DNA of 64,000 nucleotides from Finegoldia magna. GTDB lineage: Bacteria; Bacillota; Clostridia; Tissierellales; Peptoniphilaceae. Below, piece after piece: positions 39,646 to 50,084 of the stretch. The stretch spans positions 1 to 64,000 of the forward strand of contig NZ_QGTH01000001.1 in the NCBI RefSeq assembly GCF_003182075.1, written 5' to 3'. The notes below the pieces were generated by a model. That model had not been told where the DNA came from and did not search any database. It saw nothing but the letters and a program-made list of their open reading frames with translations. The position numbers and the translations under genes were made by a program. The number at the start of each line of letters is the position of its first letter. Position 1 is the stretch's first letter.

Positions 39646-42600
39646 GTGAGGTAAGGGAGATAATACAAGAATGCAAAAGAAAAGGCATAGAAATCTATAT
39701 AGAAAACAACAAATTAAAGTATAGAACATATAAAAACGCTATATCTGATGAAATTTTTAAAATGTTGAGGAAAAACAAAAATGAAATAATAGAATATTTG
39801 GTAAATCAAAATAATATAGAGACTGAAAACAGTTTATATGAACCATTTCCGCTTTCTACGGTACAATCTGCTTATTTGTTAGGAAGGGGAGAATCATATT
39901 CTTTCGGAAACACATCATGTCATATATATCAAGAGTACATTTATAAAGAAAAACTTGATAAAAATAAAGTTGAGAATATATGGAATGAATTAATTTCTAA
40001 ACACCCAATGTTAAGAACTGTTATTAATAATAACTCAACACAACAGACAATAAAAAAAGTCGAAACTTTTAAAGTGCTAGAAGGAGACACAAATAAACTT
40101 AGGGATTTATTAGAAAATAAAATATATCCTTTAAAAAAATGGCCTATGTTTGATATCGGAATTTCAGAAAAAAATGACGGTTCAATACTACATTTTTCTA
40201 TGGATTTTATGATAGCTGATTGGTCAAGTATATGGTTTCTCCTTTCAGAATTTGAATCGGCATATTTTGATGGTATAGAACCAAAAGGGAGCGATTATAG
40301 CTTTAGAGAATACTGCATACAAAAATACCTTTTCAAAAATAAAAAGAAATATATAGAGGATAGGGCTTTTTGGAGCAAAAAATTAGATACTATAAACACG
40401 TATCCTATATTACCAACGATAAATAGGCTTAACGTCGACGAAAAGAATGATCGATTTATACGTTTTTCTACAAAACTTGGCGTGGAAGAATGGAGGCAAC
40501 TAAAAAAAACAAGCAGTTGTTATGGATTAACACCGAATTCAGTATTATTAGCAGTATATGCCTTGAGTTTGATGAAATGGAGTTCAAACAAAAAGTTTAC
40601 AATAAATTACACAGTCTTCTCTAATGCTATAACTAGTGAAGATCATTGTGTTGGAGACTTTACTGAAACATCACTGATATCCATTGACGATTTTGGAAAA
40701 ACATTTTTAGCACTTGCAACAAGTATAAATAGAAATATATTTGAAAATATTGATCATTCATCATATTCTGGTGTTGAAGTAATGAGAGATATTGCACGCC
40801 AAAAGAATATTAGAGAAGTTTTGTTGCCATATGTTTTTACTAGTGCAGTAGGGACTAACAACAATAAGTTAAGGGGAAATTATGGATATGGAATAACTCA
40901 GACACCACAAGTTTTTATAGATTGTCAGTGTACAGACAATATAGATGGATTAGAAATTAATTGGGACGTTAGAGAAAATATTTTCAAGCTAGTTGATATA
41001 AAGAATATTTTTTCTGACTTTAAAGCTCAGTTATATAAATACTCCTCAAATCCACTTGAATGGGAGAATCGAATATGTTCAGATACAACGAATCGTTTAA
41101 CTAAAAATGAAGATAGCAAGTTGTTAAATCTAAATATATTCGGAGACGATAAATTTATAAATGATCCAGAAAATAAAGAAATGTTCAAAAACATAAGTGA
41201 ATATATATTTGCTAAGGAGAATTGTGAAGAGATTATTATTTCGGTAAAAAACTCCAATAAAATCAATAGAGAATTAGATATTTCTATAATACAATCTCCT
41301 AAAGAGTCTAGCAACGGTATTGAACACATCAACTTAGATGATATAGACAAGTATAATGAAAGATTGGAGACGGAATTACAGACAATCGAATATAAAAAAG
41401 TTTTTAATCTCAGAGATAATCTAGCTTTAAGTTGCATTTTGAAAGCGCTTTTAAATTTAAGAGTACTTACGAAAGATAGTAAATATTATAGATATGTTGG
41501 AAATATAGAAAAAAATGTAGATGAAAAATATGAATGGATATTAGATAGATGGATTAGTGAATTAGTTTCATATAATGTTCTTATTGATAAAGGAAATGCC
41601 TTATATAAAATTAATACTTTATATAAAACTGAAGAGTTTGATAAAAATTGGCATACTTTATATTCGTTATGGAGAGATGAGTTTGGCGACATTGAGATTA
41701 TAAATTATATTAAAGACAATCTTGACAAAATAGAAGACATTTTAAAAGGTGTGACTGATCCTGTTGAGCTTTTATATCCTAAGGGATTAGCCAAATATAC
41801 AAATGCTCTTTACAAAAATAGTATAAATTCGATAATTATAAATAATTATTTTTGTCAATTTATAAAAAAGTATGTATCTAAGAATTCTTCTAAAAGTTTA
41901 CAAATTTTAGAAATAGGTGCAGGAACTGGGGCATCTACAGAAAAAATACTAGGTGAACTTGGAGAAAACAAATATAAATATTATTTTACAGATTCCTTAA
42001 AATATTTTTTGCCACTAGCAAAAAAGAAATATGGTGAAAATCAAGATGTAATAATAAAGCAATTCAACGCTGATATAGACCCATATGAACAAGGGTTTTT
42101 ACCAAATCAATTTGATTTAGTCATTGGCGCTTATGTTTTGGAAAATGTGCAAGATATTAAAAAAACACTAAAGTATTTAAAAAAAATAATATCTCCCAAC
42201 GGATATCTACTATTTTCTGAACCAGTGAGAAATGAACCATGGATTATGGGGTCACAGATTTTTATGATGGAGACTCCACAAGATAAGATTAGAGAAAAAA
42301 GATTCTTCATAGAACCAAATGAGTGGGCAGAAATATTGGATGATATTGAACCTAGTACTAAAAGTTTTTTGTTACCAAAGGAGGGTTCTATATTGTTAAA
42401 CCATGGAGCGATTTTCATAGCAAAAAAATTTAAAAATAATTATTCAAAGATTGATGTTGAAGAGATAAATAATATAATTCAAGATTCATATAAAGGGATA
42501 TTCTCTTCTGTGAAAACGAGGTATTTTAACGAACTAACCATGACAGAAAAAGATCAAATAATAAGTGGAAAAATCCAAATAGATTTATACGCTGATAATG

Positions 42601-43823
42601 AAGAAAGCCAGCATACAATAGAAAATATTGAGAAGTTAAATGACACCGAAAAAATATTGATTGCAATCATAAATGATGAATTTGGTGATCCTAGGATTAG
42701 TTCAAGTTCTAATTTGTATGACTATGGAGCCGATTCTTTGTTATTAGCACGAGTAGCAACTAAAATTATATCTAAGATAAAAACGAATTTGACTTTTGAG
42801 GCTATTTTACGAGAACTTATAAGAGAACCAACAATAAGATCTTTAGCAGTTTTTCTTGAAAGAGTTGATGATATTGAGAGTGAAATAGATGATCATAAGA
42901 AGTTATTAGTGAGTAAATTATATAAATCTTACAGTACTTCAGATACCTTAAGCGTAATATTTCAAGGACCTCTTGGAAATATTAGCGATATCGAATACTT
43001 TGCAAAACAACTACAGATTCAAAATAATGGAAATGTTATGGTCTTAGGGATTGATGATTACAACAAGTTTTTAAATACGTCCAACGAAGATGTTATTCCT
43101 GTATTAGCTCAAGAGGCTGCGGAAGAAATTTTCAATCAGAAAATAAAAAATGTACAGATAATAGGTTATAGTTTTGGTGGTCACATTGGTATAGAGGTAT
43201 CACGTTATTTGCTAGAGAGAGGAGTTAACGTGCTCAACCTTTCTATTATAGAAAGTGGTAGCATACCAAATGTTCATGTTGACAATATTATATTGGAGTT
43301 TATTTATTTAAACAATTACGGAGTGAGTTTATCCGATCTTGGACTTGAAAAGGAAAATATAATCAGTGAAGAGTTTTCAGACACTAAAAACTCTAACATA
43401 ACAATAAACAGTATCAAAAATCATTTAAATAATCTAAATGACCGAAGTATAATTAATAAAGTTTGTAATAGCTCAGAAGATGAGAGATTTGAAATATATA
43501 CTAATGTTGTATACAAGAAAACGGGGGTTTTACTGGAGAAAGGAAAAATTCTTGAAAAATTTAAGATATTCAAAAAAACCTTTAATGTTCAAAAACAAAC
43601 CCCAAGTCCTTATTTTGGCAATATTAATTACTACATTGCAAAGGATAACGATGACTTTTTTGCTCAGAGTTTTAAGTTATTAAAGTTATGGGAAAACGCA
43701 ATATTAGGTGAAATAAAGGTAGATTATATAGGGGGGAATCACTTTTCTTGTATCGAAAACCACAATTTCGCTAAGGAATTAGCCATTAAACTTGGAAAGG
43801 AATGTAAAAATGACGAGAACTGA
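39642..43823 (+). CDS. Terminal NRPS: docking-Cy-MT-PCP-TE (HMWP1 C-terminal half type)
   Basis: 1393 residues. A TubC-like docking segment (residues 5-55) is followed by a cyclization domain with D188-x4-D193-xx-S196. Next comes a methyltransferase with an intact SAM loop LEIGAGTGAST (about 757-767), then a carrier domain (S1032, YGADSLL) and a thioesterase with S1177 in GYSFGG and the final histidine in GGNHFS. This equals the NRPS half of HMWP1 without the polyketide module. The methyltransferase probably C-methylates the last thiazoline, as HMWP1 does. The thioesterase releases the product. It has no A domain, so it depends on the cysteine A domain of the 2052-residue protein. Confidence 0.93.
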   Translation: MSEVREIIQECKRKGIEIYIENNKLKYRTYKNAISDEIFKMLRKNKNEIIEYLVNQNNIETENSLYEPFPLSTVQSAYLLGRGESYSFGNTSCHIYQEYIYKEKLDKNKVENIWNELISKHPMLRTVINNNSTQQTIKKVETFKVLEGDTNKLRDLLENKIYPLKKWPMFDIGISEKNDGSILHFSMDFMIADWSSIWFLLSEFESAYFDGIEPKGSDYSFREYCIQKYLFKNKKKYIEDRAFWSKKLDTINTYPILPTINRLNVDEKNDRFIRFSTKLGVEEWRQLKKTSSCYGLTPNSVLLAVYALSLMKWSSNKKFTINYTVFSNAITSEDHCVGDFTETSLISIDDFGKTFLALATSINRNIFENIDHSSYSGVEVMRDIARQKNIREVLLPYVFTSAVGTNNNKLRGNYGYGITQTPQVFIDCQCTDNIDGLEINWDVRENIFKLVDIKNIFSDFKAQLYKYSSNPLEWENRICSDTTNRLTKNEDSKLLNLNIFGDDKFINDPENKEMFKNISEYIFAKENCEEIIISVKNSNKINRELDISIIQSPKESSNGIEHINLDDIDKYNERLETELQTIEYKKVFNLRDNLALSCILKALLNLRVLTKDSKYYRYVGNIEKNVDEKYEWILDRWISELVSYNVLIDKGNALYKINTLYKTEEFDKNWHTLYSLWRDEFGDIEIINYIKDNLDKIEDILKGVTDPVELLYPKGLAKYTNALYKNSINSIIINNYFCQFIKKYVSKNSSKSLQILEIGAGTGASTEKILGELGENKYKYYFTDSLKYFLPLAKKKYGENQDVIIKQFNADIDPYEQGFLPNQFDLVIGAYVLENVQDIKKTLKYLKKIISPNGYLLFSEPVRNEPWIMGSQIFMMETPQDKIREKRFFIEPNEWAEILDDIEPSTKSFLLPKEGSILLNHGAIFIAKKFKNNYSKIDVEEINNIIQDSYKGIFSSVKTRYFNELTMTEKDQIISGKIQIDLYADNEESQHTIENIEKLNDTEKILIAIINDEFGDPRISSSSNLYDYGADSLLLARVATKIISKIKTNLTFEAILRELIREPTIRSLAVFLERVDDIESEIDDHKKLLVSKLYKSYSTSDTLSVIFQGPLGNISDIEYFAKQLQIQNNGNVMVLGIDDYNKFLNTSNEDVIPVLAQEAAEEIFNQKIKNVQIIGYSFGGHIGIEVSRYLLERGVNVLNLSIIESGSIPNVHVDNIILEFIYLNNYGVSLSDLGLEKENIISEEFSDTKNSNITINSIKNHLNNLNDRSIINKVCNSSEDERFEIYTNVVYKKTGVLLEKGKILEKFKIFKKTFNVQKQTPSPYFGNINYYIAKDNDDFFAQSFKLLKLWENAILGEIKVDYIGGNHFSCIENHNFAKELAIKLGKECKNDEN

Positions 43824-45531
43824 AATTAGCTTAGAAGCTTTTATAAAAGAAGAGAAAAAAGGATATATCTTTTCTATTATCCTGGCCATCATTGGTGTTG
43901 GATTTGGGATGATTCCGTATATATGCATTTCGGAAATTATTTTGAATTTAATTAAAAATATGAATAGTTTTAAAACTTATGTGATTTTATTCTCAATATC
44001 AATGATAGCATATGGCGTAAAATATACTTGTACAGGTATTTCAACATCGTTATCTCATGAAGCTACTTTTAGGGTGCTAGATAAATTACGTAATTATATA
44101 GCAGAAAAACTAACAAAGGTCCCAATGGGATATGTTATTGATAATTCGTCAGGTATGTTTAAAAGTTTGTTTGTAGAGAGAGTTGAACAACTTGAAGTTC
44201 CATTGGCTCATGCTGTTCCTGAGGTAGCTTCAAACATACTAGTTCCTATTGCGATTATTATATATATTTTTACACTAAATTGGAAAATGGGAATAGCTTC
44301 AGTATTAACAATACCATTTGGTATAGGTTCCTATTCAAAGATAATGAATACTTTTTCAGAAAAATACAAAAATATCATCGATATAAGAAATCATATGAGT
44401 TCTACCGTGGTTGAATATATTAATGGAATAGAAGTTGTAAAGACTTTTGGTCAGGGAGAAAATTCCTATTCAAAGTTTGTGAATGTGGTAAAAAAGAATA
44501 CAAAAGCCAATATCAAATGGCTAAAAAGTACTCAAAAATATACTTCATTTATGATGAATCTTGTCAGCTCTATGGTTTTTACACTGCCAATTGGTTGTTA
44601 TCTTTATAGCATAGGAGAACTTAGCTTAGCAGATTTCCTTTTCAGTTTGATTTTATCCCTAGGGATTACAGGCCCTCTTTTATCAGCAGTGATATATACT
44701 GATAATTTATCAAAAATAAAAATGATAATGAAAGAAATAAACGATATTTTGAACGTAGATGAATTGGTAGGTGTAAATAGCATCAAAAAAACTATATTGA
44801 ATTATGATGTTGAGTTTAAAAATGTAGATTTTCAATATATTGAAGGGCAAAATATCTTGAACGAACTTTCATTTAATATAAAGCAAGGAGAAAAAGCAGC
44901 TATTGTTGGGCCTTCAGGTTCTGGGAAATCTACTGTTGTCAAGTTGATAAATAGGTTTTGGGATCCTCAAGTTGGAAGTATTTCTATAGGTGGAGTAAAT
45001 ATTAAAGATATTCCCATTGCACAATTAACCAATATGATTTCTTATGTTTCACAAGATAACTATTTATTCAATAGAAGTATAATGGAAAATTTGAAATTGG
45101 GAAATGAAAATATAGAAGACAGCTTGGTAATAGATGCTTGTAAAAGAGCTAATTGCCACGATTTTATTATGGAATTTGAGCAGGGTTATCAAACTGTAGT
45201 TGGAAAAGAAGGAAATCTTTTATCAGGAGGGCAGAAACAGAGAATAACTATAGCACGAGCTATGTTGAAGAATTCTCCAATAGTAATTTTAGACGAAGCC
45301 ACCGCATATGTAGATCCGGAAAATGAAACGTTGATTCAAAGTGCTATAACAGACTTAACAAAAGATAAAACGTTAATAGTTATAGCCCACAGATTAAATA
45401 CAATTGTAAATTCGGATCAAATCATATTATTAGAAAACGGAAAACTAGTTTCGTCAGGGACACATGAAGAATTGCTTAGGAGTTCAAAATTATATAGAAA
45501 TATGTGGAAGGCAAATAATTATGAGAATTAG
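43810..45531 (+). CDS. YbtP-like ABC transporter (membrane domain fused to ATPase)
   Basis: About 573 residues from the ATG at 43810 (GGAAAGGA upstream), preferred to a TTG at 43792. Six membrane segments are followed by an ATPase domain with Walker A GPSGSGKST, signature LSGGQKQR and Walker B IVILDEATAYVDPE. It has the exporter fold, yet its neighbours suggest the YbtP/YbtQ pair, exporter-fold proteins that import ferric yersiniabactin. It overlaps the end of the terminal NRPS gene and precedes its likely heterodimer partner by 26 bases. Direction of transport cannot be read from sequence. Confidence 0.9.
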   Translation: MTRTEISLEAFIKEEKKGYIFSIILAIIGVGFGMIPYICISEIILNLIKNMNSFKTYVILFSISMIAYGVKYTCTGISTSLSHEATFRVLDKLRNYIAEKLTKVPMGYVIDNSSGMFKSLFVERVEQLEVPLAHAVPEVASNILVPIAIIIYIFTLNWKMGIASVLTIPFGIGSYSKIMNTFSEKYKNIIDIRNHMSSTVVEYINGIEVVKTFGQGENSYSKFVNVVKKNTKANIKWLKSTQKYTSFMMNLVSSMVFTLPIGCYLYSIGELSLADFLFSLILSLGITGPLLSAVIYTDNLSKIKMIMKEINDILNVDELVGVNSIKKTILNYDVEFKNVDFQYIEGQNILNELSFNIKQGEKAAIVGPSGSGKSTVVKLINRFWDPQVGSISIGGVNIKDIPIAQLTNMISYVSQDNYLFNRSIMENLKLGNENIEDSLVIDACKRANCHDFIMEFEQGYQTVVGKEGNLLSGGQKQRITIARAMLKNSPIVILDEATAYVDPENETLIQSAITDLTKDKTLIVIAHRLNTIVNSDQIILLENGKLVSSGTHEELLRSSKLYRNMWKANNYEN

Positions 45532-45557
45532 AAAATGCATAGAAAAGGAGGTAAGAG

Positions 45558-47288
45558 ATGATAAAAGCTTATAAATTATTCTTCAAGTTTGCTGGCACAA
45601 GACAATTTTTATGGTGGAAAAGCATATGTTTAGAGCTTTTAAAATGTATATTTATTATGGCAAATTATGCTTTGCTTCTTTATTCTATAAAGCTACTTTT
45701 GGACAGTGCTATAGATATAAAGATTTCAATTTTAATTTTTATAGCTCTCTTAATTCTCATGATTGGGCAAATTTTACTTTCTATAAAATCAAGGGATGTA
45801 CAAACGGAAGCAGTTTATTCTATGTGCGAGGATAAAAGAATATCCATCGCAAATAAAATGAGATTTATGCCCATGGGATATTTTAGCAGTCATACCTTAG
45901 CTAATTTAACTGGCATTACAACAGAAACAATGAATGAACTTGAGAGTATGTCTTTAGCTGTTGTATCGACAACATTAGTTGGAATTATAAATAGCATAGT
46001 TCTGTCAATGGTTATTTCCATATTCTCTTATAAGATAAGCATTATCTATTTATTAGGTATAGGATTCTTTTTGCTAATAAATAACAAGTTGTTAAATCTT
46101 TCAAAGGAACTTGCGCCAGGAAGAGTGAAAAATCAGATGGAATTTGCTGACAGTGTACTGGAGTTTATTAGGGGAATGGAAGTAATAAGGTCGTATAATT
46201 TGTTTTCTTCTTCAAAAAGTGATATAAGCCAGTCCATAAAAAGGCTTCATATTGCAAGTTTAAGGATAGAGAGAATGAGAGTTCCCTATATTTCTTTACA
46301 AAAAATGGTATTAAGAATTATGAGTATGCTCGCGGGACTTGTATCAGTCTATTTGTATTTTCATAGTGATATAGGCTTAATAGCTTGTTTGGTTTTAATT
46401 ATTATCTCATTCCAAATATATAGCCAACTGGAAGATGCTTCAAGTATGTTTTTTATGTTGCCTATAATGGTTACCGATATAGAAAAAATTATGTCAATTG
46501 ATCAACTCCCTTCAATAAAATCAGGGAACATAAAGGTAGCTCCAATAAATTATGATATAAGATTTAAAAATGTTGATTTTTCTTATGGGGATGAAAAGGT
46601 ATTAAAAAATATAAATTTATTTGCAAAGCAGGGTTCAACGACAGCTATTGTTGGGCCAAGTGGCTCTGGTAAGACAACTTTGGCAAATTTAGTTAACAGA
46701 TTTTGGGACGTAGATAGGGGAGAGATAACATTAGGAGATGTCAATATTAAGGATTACGATTTGGAAAACCTTATGTCCCAAATTAGTATGGTCTTTCAGA
46801 GGGTGTATTTGTTTAGAGATACAATAGAAGCAAATATTAAGTTTGGCAATCCGGAAGCTGAAATACAAGATATTAAGGAGGCAGCAATCAATGCTAAATG
46901 TGATCACTTCATATCAAAACTAGAGGATGGATACAATACGATTATAGGAGAAGGAGGAGCTGATTTATCAGGAGGAGAAAGACAAAGGATATCCATAGCA
47001 AGAGCAATATTAAAGAATGCACCTATTATCATTTTGGATGAAGCTACAGCCAATATAGATCCTGAAAATGAAAGAGATATCAACACAGCGATTAAAAATC
47101 TTACTCAGGATAAGACAGTTATTATAATAGCTCATCGCTTAAAAACAGTAAAAGAAGCTGATCAGATTGTGGTTTTAAATAGAGGTGAAATAGAACAGAT
47201 TGGAAAACACAGTGAATTGATTCAGGAAGAAGGACTTTATAAAAATTTTGTAAGAAATATAGAAAAAGCGAAAAATTGGAAAATTTAA
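45558..47288 (+). CDS. YbtQ-like ABC transporter, partner of the preceding protein
   Basis: 576 residues, AAGGAGG before the ATG. Six membrane segments precede an ATPase domain with Walker A GPSGSGKTT, signature LSGGERQR and Walker B IIILDEATANIDPE. Its ATPase domain closely parallels that of the protein just upstream (both have NRFWD, SMVFQ/SYVSQ, DEATA and IAHRL segments), which supports a heterodimer. The role is probably uptake of the metal-loaded metallophore; export is the alternative. Confidence 0.9.
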   Translation: MIKAYKLFFKFAGTRQFLWWKSICLELLKCIFIMANYALLLYSIKLLLDSAIDIKISILIFIALLILMIGQILLSIKSRDVQTEAVYSMCEDKRISIANKMRFMPMGYFSSHTLANLTGITTETMNELESMSLAVVSTTLVGIINSIVLSMVISIFSYKISIIYLLGIGFFLLINNKLLNLSKELAPGRVKNQMEFADSVLEFIRGMEVIRSYNLFSSSKSDISQSIKRLHIASLRIERMRVPYISLQKMVLRIMSMLAGLVSVYLYFHSDIGLIACLVLIIISFQIYSQLEDASSMFFMLPIMVTDIEKIMSIDQLPSIKSGNIKVAPINYDIRFKNVDFSYGDEKVLKNINLFAKQGSTTAIVGPSGSGKTTLANLVNRFWDVDRGEITLGDVNIKDYDLENLMSQISMVFQRVYLFRDTIEANIKFGNPEAEIQDIKEAAINAKCDHFISKLEDGYNTIIGEGGADLSGGERQRISIARAILKNAPIIILDEATANIDPENERDINTAIKNLTQDKTVIIIAHRLKTVKEADQIVVLNRGEIEQIGKHSELIQEEGLYKNFVRNIEKAKNWKI

Positions 47289-47301
47289 GGAGATGAAAAA
47301 A

Positions 47302-47880
47302 ATGAAAAAGAGATTAACAGCAAAGGATCTAATAACAGTTGGTATAATGGTAGTTTTGACTATGGTGGCCTTTATGATAAGTGGAATTTTAGGAAATATT
47401 CCCATACTAATGCCACTCATACCTTTTTTCTTAGGAATACTTGGAGCTTTACCATTTTTAGTTGTTAGCACAAAAGTAGGAAAATTTGGAGCTATTTCAA
47501 TTATGGGAATCCTTCTTGGTTTAATTGGATTCTTGATGGGTCAACATTGGATATTACTACTAAGTGGATGTGTTTGCGGTATTCTTGCAGATCTAATTAT
47601 AAAATCGGGAGAATATAAGTCAAGTAACAAACTCGCAATAGGATATGGAGTTTTTACCGAATGGTCAGTCGGTTCTATGTTACCTATGTGGATTATGAAG
47701 GACGTATATTTTAGTAAATATGAACAAATAGCACCAGAATATGTTAAAGCTGTTCGACCTTTGACAGAAAACTATATGTTGATAGTAGTTGTAGCTTTAG
47801 GTTTTGTTGGAGCTTTAATAGGATATTTCATTGGTAAAAAATTATTAAATAAACATTTTAAAAGAGCAGGTATAGTATAG
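47302..47880 (+). CDS. ECF transporter substrate-binding membrane subunit (MptD family)
   Basis: About 192 residues. The ATG at 47302 is nine bases after AAGGAG, so it is preferred to the one at 47293, which abuts that site. Five to six membrane segments and the start LTAKDLITVGIMVVLTMVAFMISG fit MptD-type S components. Its stop is followed at once by the ATG of the T component. A dedicated ECF system inside the operon suggests uptake of the metal complex or of a precursor or metal. The substrate of MptD proteins is not firmly known to me. Confidence 0.85.
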   Translation: MKKRLTAKDLITVGIMVVLTMVAFMISGILGNIPILMPLIPFFLGILGALPFLVVSTKVGKFGAISIMGILLGLIGFLMGQHWILLLSGCVCGILADLIIKSGEYKSSNKLAIGYGVFTEWSVGSMLPMWIMKDVYFSKYEQIAPEYVKAVRPLTENYMLIVVVALGFVGALIGYFIGKKLLNKHFKRAGIV

Positions 47881-48591
47881 ATGACTTTGCATAAAGAATC
47901 GTTAGCTAAACTCGACCCTAGAACCAAACTATTACTTTTGATTGTAGTAAATATTATAGTATTAAATGCATATGATTATGGTAATAGACTTTATATCAAA
48001 TTTGCCTTGTTTGCTTTAACAGCAGGTTTGCTTTTATGTGAAGGCGAAGTTAGTGCAGTGGTTAAGGGGATTATTATATATATATCTGCACAACTAATAA
48101 GGATAAGTGGGATGACAGATGCTATTCCACTTGTTCTTAACATTTTTATTAATGTGTATGTTAATATCATTGCAAAAATGTTTCCTTGTTTATTTTGTGG
48201 CTATTATCTTCTAAATACTACAGAAGTATCATCTCTATTAGAAGCTTTTAGAAAGATGAAAATTTCAGAAAAAATAAATTTACCACTATCTGTTGTTTTT
48301 CGATTCATACCAAATGTAATAATGGATAATATAGAGATAAAAAAAGCTATGAGAATTAGGGGGATAAGTTTTAAAAATAGTATTTCTATTTTTAAAATTA
48401 TTGAGTATAAATATATTCCCTTAATGATGTCATCTATGAAAGTTGGGGAAGAACTTACAGTTTCAGCTTTGACAAAAGGATTATCAATAGAAGAAAACAG
48501 ATCATCTATTCATCGATTATGTTTTGGTAAAGCTGATTATATCTTAATGAGTATGCTTTTTTTCCTAGTAGTTTTATTTATAAGAGGTTGA
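47881..48591 (+). CDS. ECF transporter T component (EcfT-like)
   Basis: 236 residues, starting directly after the stop of the S component. LHKESLAKLDPRTKLLLLIVVNI is the typical EcfT start. Membrane segments occupy about 20-125, followed by a cytoplasmic coupling region with the short Ala-Met-Arg-Ile-Arg-Gly type motif (KKAMRIRGISF) that contacts the ATPases. It couples ATP hydrolysis to the S subunit. Confidence 0.88.
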   Translation: MTLHKESLAKLDPRTKLLLLIVVNIIVLNAYDYGNRLYIKFALFALTAGLLLCEGEVSAVVKGIIIYISAQLIRISGMTDAIPLVLNIFINVYVNIIAKMFPCLFCGYYLLNTTEVSSLLEAFRKMKISEKINLPLSVVFRFIPNVIMDNIEIKKAMRIRGISFKNSISIFKIIEYKYIPLMMSSMKVGEELTVSALTKGLSIEENRSSIHRLCFGKADYILMSMLFFLVVLFIRG

Positions 48592-48593
48592 CC

Positions 48594-50084
48594 ATGATAA
48601 AATTTACAAACTTAAATTTCAAATACATGAATTCTGACAAAAAATGTTTAGAAAACATTAGCTTAGAGATAAAAAAGAACGAATGCATTTTATTTACAGG
48701 AGTTTCTGGGTGCGGAAAAACTAGCATTTTAAGGCTGATCAATGGATTGATACCTAATTTTTATTTTGGTGAATTAACTGGACAAGTATGTATAGATGAT
48801 GAGAACATTACAAATATGGATATAAGAGACATATCTCGCAAAGTAAATTCTGTATTCCAAAATCCAAAAAGTCAATTTTTTAATGCCATAGTAGAAGACG
48901 AATTAGCATTTAAACCTGAAAATTATAATATGAATCCAAAAGATATTGTAAAGAATATAAAAGACATCTTGGAAAAATATAAGCTTAAAGACTTTCAAAA
49001 AAGAAATCTTTTTACACTATCAGGTGGAGAAAAGCAAAGAATATGTTGCTTAACTTCTGAAACCTTTCCAGCTGAAATTATTGTGTTGGATGAGCCATCA
49101 TCTAATTTGGATGTTGACTCTATAGAGAAATTGAGAGAAATAATAACAAAATGGAAAAAAGAGGGAAAGACAATAATTATTGCAGAACATAGACTTTGGT
49201 ATTTAATGGGTTTAGCTGATAGAGTTTATTATATGAAAGAGGGGAAAATAGAACGAACTTTCTCGGGAAATGAATTTGAAGATATCCCATATAAAGCTCT
49301 TAAAGAGATGGGACTAAGAAGTAATCAAAATCCTAAATTAAAGTTTTATAGCAGGATAGGGAATATTACGGATAACAAAGCAAACAAATATAAAAACAAT
49401 AACCTAATACAAATAGACTATTTAAAGTTTAGAGTAAAAGAAAAAGAACTCTTAGATATTAAAAATATATTTTTACCAATGAATTCTATTATTGGTATAG
49501 TTGGATTAAATGGGGTAGGTAAATCAACTTTTATGAATTGCTTTTGCGGACTTGAGAAGAAATCTAAAGAGGTTATAAAAGTAGCAGGGATAAAGATGGA
49601 TAAAAAACAAAGGTTAAAAAAAAGCTATATTGTTATGCAGGATGTTAATCACCAATTATTTACTGAAAGCGTAGAAGAGGAGATGAAGGTAAACTTATCT
49701 GCTAAGTATGCTGATGGTAAGTATATAGATATATTAAAGTCTTTAAATCTATATCATTTGCTAGAAAAACATCCTATGAGTTTGTCAGGTGGTCAAAAAC
49801 AAAGGCTAGCTATTGCCACAGCTATGGTATCCGATAGAGACATTATTTTTTTTGATGAACCAACAAGTGGTTTGGATTATTACCATATGCAAGAGGTGGC
49901 AAAAAATATGTTGGAATTAAAGAAAGAAAGAAAGACAATTTTCATAATAACTCATGACTATGAATTAATAGAAGAATGTTGTGAGCATATTTTATGTTTC
50001 GATAATCAAAGTAAAAGAATTATAGGAAACTTTTCAGATGAGAAAATTACAAAATTATATTTAGGAGAAAAACATGGAAGTTAA
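48594..50084 (+). CDS. ECF transporter double ATPase (EcfA1-EcfA2 fusion)
   Basis: About 496 residues from the ATG at 48594 (AGAGG upstream; a TTG at 48588 overlaps the previous stop). Two ATPase domains lie in tandem. Domain 1 has GVSGCGKTS, LSGGEKQR and IVLDEPSSNLDV; domain 2 has GLNGVGKST, LSGGQKQR and IFFDEPTSGLDY. The Q-loop of the first domain reads VFQNPKSQFF, typical of ECF ATPases. One fused protein thus provides both nucleotide-binding sites. Its end overlaps the acetyltransferase gene by 11 bases. Confidence 0.9.
   Translation: MIKFTNLNFKYMNSDKKCLENISLEIKKNECILFTGVSGCGKTSILRLINGLIPNFYFGELTGQVCIDDENITNMDIRDISRKVNSVFQNPKSQFFNAIVEDELAFKPENYNMNPKDIVKNIKDILEKYKLKDFQKRNLFTLSGGEKQRICCLTSETFPAEIIVLDEPSSNLDVDSIEKLREIITKWKKEGKTIIIAEHRLWYLMGLADRVYYMKEGKIERTFSGNEFEDIPYKALKEMGLRSNQNPKLKFYSRIGNITDNKANKYKNNNLIQIDYLKFRVKEKELLDIKNIFLPMNSIIGIVGLNGVGKSTFMNCFCGLEKKSKEVIKVAGIKMDKKQRLKKSYIVMQDVNHQLFTESVEEEMKVNLSAKYADGKYIDILKSLNLYHLLEKHPMSLSGGQKQRLAIATAMVSDRDIIFFDEPTSGLDYYHMQEVAKNMLELKKERKTIFIITHDYELIEECCEHILCFDNQSKRIIGNFSDEKITKLYLGEKHGS

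Noticed and set aside
39642..43823. Polyketide module as in HMWP1
   Set aside because: No ketosynthase, acyltransferase or ketoreductase motifs were found in this protein or its neighbours. Only the NRPS half of HMWP1 is represented.
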